Of a stretch of DNA of 64,000 nucleotides, positions 62,227 through 64,000 are shown one piece after another (within the stretch, counting starts at the first letter, position 1; every line of letters begins with the position of its first letter). The position numbers were made by a program, and so were the translations under genes. The DNA lies in the NCBI RefSeq assembly GCF_019703515.2, contig NC_059362.1:31350326-31414325 (forward strand). Direction: 5' to 3'. The notes under the pieces were generated by a model, which saw only the letters and a list, made by a program, of their open reading frames with translations, was not told where the DNA came from and made no database searches. Source of the DNA: Myxocyprinus asiaticus (Eukaryota > Chordata > Actinopteri > Cypriniformes > Catostomidae).

Positions 62227-62997
62227 TAGGGCTGGGTATTGACAAAGATTTCCTGATTCACAAGCTCTCGTTTCGATTCGGATTTCGATAACATTCGACA
62301 TCGATTCATATGGGTATATTTTCGTCCAAGACATTCTCTCCCAGGTAATGCTGTTAATTATACAGAGGACCGTCTAACTAGGTACATTATGAAAATAGTA
62401 ATTTTACTAATTATATTTTTTGTTTTTCATCATTTGTTACATATTAGCTTTTTAAACATGTACACATCTATGTACTCCATCAATAAATATGATATAATAT
62501 TGCATATATTATATTTTTACATGGTTATTGTTTAATGCATATTTTATACTATTTACAAGTATTTTTGTACAACATATTCTAAAAAACGGAACTGTCTCTT
62601 TAAGAAAACCGGCAGTTCTGTAAAGAGCATCTATGAATGAGCGCATATTAACAAGAGAGGACTCAAATGGCTTCTTCACTTCATCTGTGCTATTTGTGAT
62701 TAGAATAAAATGTTTATGTTTTGTTGTTTTTGGTCAAAAACTGACTGTAAAGAACAGAAAGTGTATTAAAAGAGAAATTATTCAATGACAAATGGATTGT
62801 GTGGATCCACAAGCAGTGAAAGGATGCTAAACTTATTCACTAATATACTACTCAATCACTGCTGAGTAAATCTGAACATTTACCAGCCAGTGACTAATCA
62901 TAGACATTTTTAGTCGCATAGTGCAAAACTGTATTTAATATGTATTTAAATCGTGATTGTGATGCATAAGAAAATCTATATTTTTTACCCAGTCCTA
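62227..62997. mobile_element. hAT-like non-autonomous element, TAGGRCTRG ends, copy 2
   Basis: The left end TAGGGCTGGGTATTGAC and right end TTTTTTACCCAGTCCTA are inverted. It shares interior blocks with 1789-2469 in the same order (GATTCATATGGGTATATTT, CTAACTAGGTACATTATGAA, CTGACTGTAAAGAACAGAAA, ACATTTACCAGCCAGT). Flanks AGTAAAAC and AATAAAAA agree at 6 of 8 positions. Confidence 0.78.
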
Positions 62998-64000
62998 AAT
63001 AAAAAAACTGTCAAAAATTCATAAAAGTCAAAAAAATTATATTCTAGAAAGAATTCTAGAAAGTACAAATTAAATCAGTCTCACTCTAAACAATACCATG
63101 ATCCTCCATGTGCTGTCAGTCGCCTATTTGCTGCTCATGACATCAGGTCAAATATCTCGCAGGTAAGAGTTCAGCAATGACCTGTCCCAAACTGTGCTTT
63201 AAATTTTATATCTACGAACTACCTACCTTTATTGATAACCACACCATTATCACTATCAGTTATCATGCAGTACTAAAATATTTCTTTAGTAACAGGACGG
63301 GGAAATGGTCAAATAGAGGACAAGTTGAGGAAGACTTGTCAAAACCCTACTAAAATCAGGACCACTTCCGCCAAAGACAGCTAAGCAATGCATGAACGAA
63401 TGAATGGAGGACTTAAATAGCACAGCTCTGATAAGCGTATGTTACGACGCACACTATACAATACCATATGTATCATACGATAAATAAACAAACACATTAA
63501 AGTGTAATTAAAACCTAGCAGCGCAATATAGAAAGCTGTGGAACAGTCTCCTTCCCAGAGAGGCGGCACTGGAAAACAGAGCAACACACTTACAGTACAC
63601 AGGTGAGAAGATTGATGGCAAAAAGGCAAGTAGATTGTACTGTAGCAGTACAGCTCGTCGAATTTGCCAAACAACAGTGTCATGTTCTGGTGCTACAGTA
63701 CATCAAACATGTCGTTTTATTTACACTGACATCACCGCTCAAATCGATGGATGTGTGAGGCAGAAACAGCAGCAGTAAGTGTAAAAGCCACCTCTCCCAG
63801 ATGACACTGAGTGTGACATGCACAGCAAGACGGCCATAAGTTCTGAGTTATAACTGTCAAAAAACAGCTTGTTCAAAAAACCGACAACATAAGAAACCCA
63901 CGATTACATGAGACTTGTAATTATATGCTTTTGACTTCGAAATGTAAACAGCTTAGAGAACAACACTTGCGCACAAGTTATAAGCCGGTAATAACGCCGG
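62998..64000. other. Non-coding DNA, nothing recognised
   Basis: No exon or element end recognised up to the window edge. The 100-residue minus-strand frame at 63381-63683 has no known domain. Confidence 0.4.

Overview
The window looks like non-coding, repeat-saturated DNA of a teleost fish, most likely a cypriniform (carp/zebrafish group). The grounds are a DIRS-type gag gene with its typical promoter-bearing terminal repeat, several Tc1-family transposons with fish-type ends (including a Tdr1/Sleeping-Beauty-like IR/DR end), TTAA-flanked foldback repeats whose ends resemble AGTTCACCCAAAAATG, a tRNA-derived SINE, L2-type LINE pieces, and long CA and TA microsatellites. I recognise no host protein-coding exon, rRNA or functional tRNA. 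The window could be intergenic or lie inside large introns; the sequence does not decide.

Layout. 1-8.5 kb: AT-rich DNA, a GT-flanked repeat with telomere-like hexamers (1.04-1.33 kb), two hAT-like non-autonomous elements (1789-2469; 7268-8426, the latter hosting an L2 LINE tail). 8.6-17 kb: microsatellites, two solo LTRs (9689-10102 and 16412-16755, the second with a perfect 5-bp target duplication), a broken DD36E Tc1-like transposon (11167-12350), and a run of Tc1-type elements separated by TA tracts (13.48-15.78 kb). 17.3-26.6 kb: an L2 reverse transcriptase remnant, a hAT with CAGTGTTTCCC ends (20336-22428), and a Tol2-like non-autonomous hAT (23048-26590) with a perfect 8-bp duplication and several nested insertions. 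28.9-31.9 kb: two more hAT-like elements. 31.9-35.8 kb: a block I cannot classify. 35.8-41.6 kb: two Tc1 elements back to back across one TA tract, then a second DD36E copy split by a TTAA-type foldback element that carries a degraded THAP-domain exon, itself beside an LTR-like insertion. 41.6-48.9 kb: mostly unrecognised. 48.9-51 kb: a hAT with perfect duplication, then a full SINE with 14-bp duplication. 53.2-54.9 kb: second copy of the GT-flanked repeat and a TA-flanked element. 55.35-59.43 kb: a large inverted-repeat element with perfect 8-bp duplication containing a DIRS 5' half with an intact 567-aa gag ORF, a Tdr1-like 3' end and a TA tract. 59.7-64 kb: AT-rich DNA plus a second copy of the family seen at 1.79 kb.

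The interest lies in the nesting, which gives relative ages, and in element borders: TA tracts that fill exactly the space between Tc1-type ends; a THAP-bearing TTAA element whose empty target site can be read in the sister transposon copy; and a DIRS gag ORF preserved inside a hAT-like inverted repeat. The only long intact ORF is the DIRS gag; every transposase or reverse transcriptase remnant is broken.
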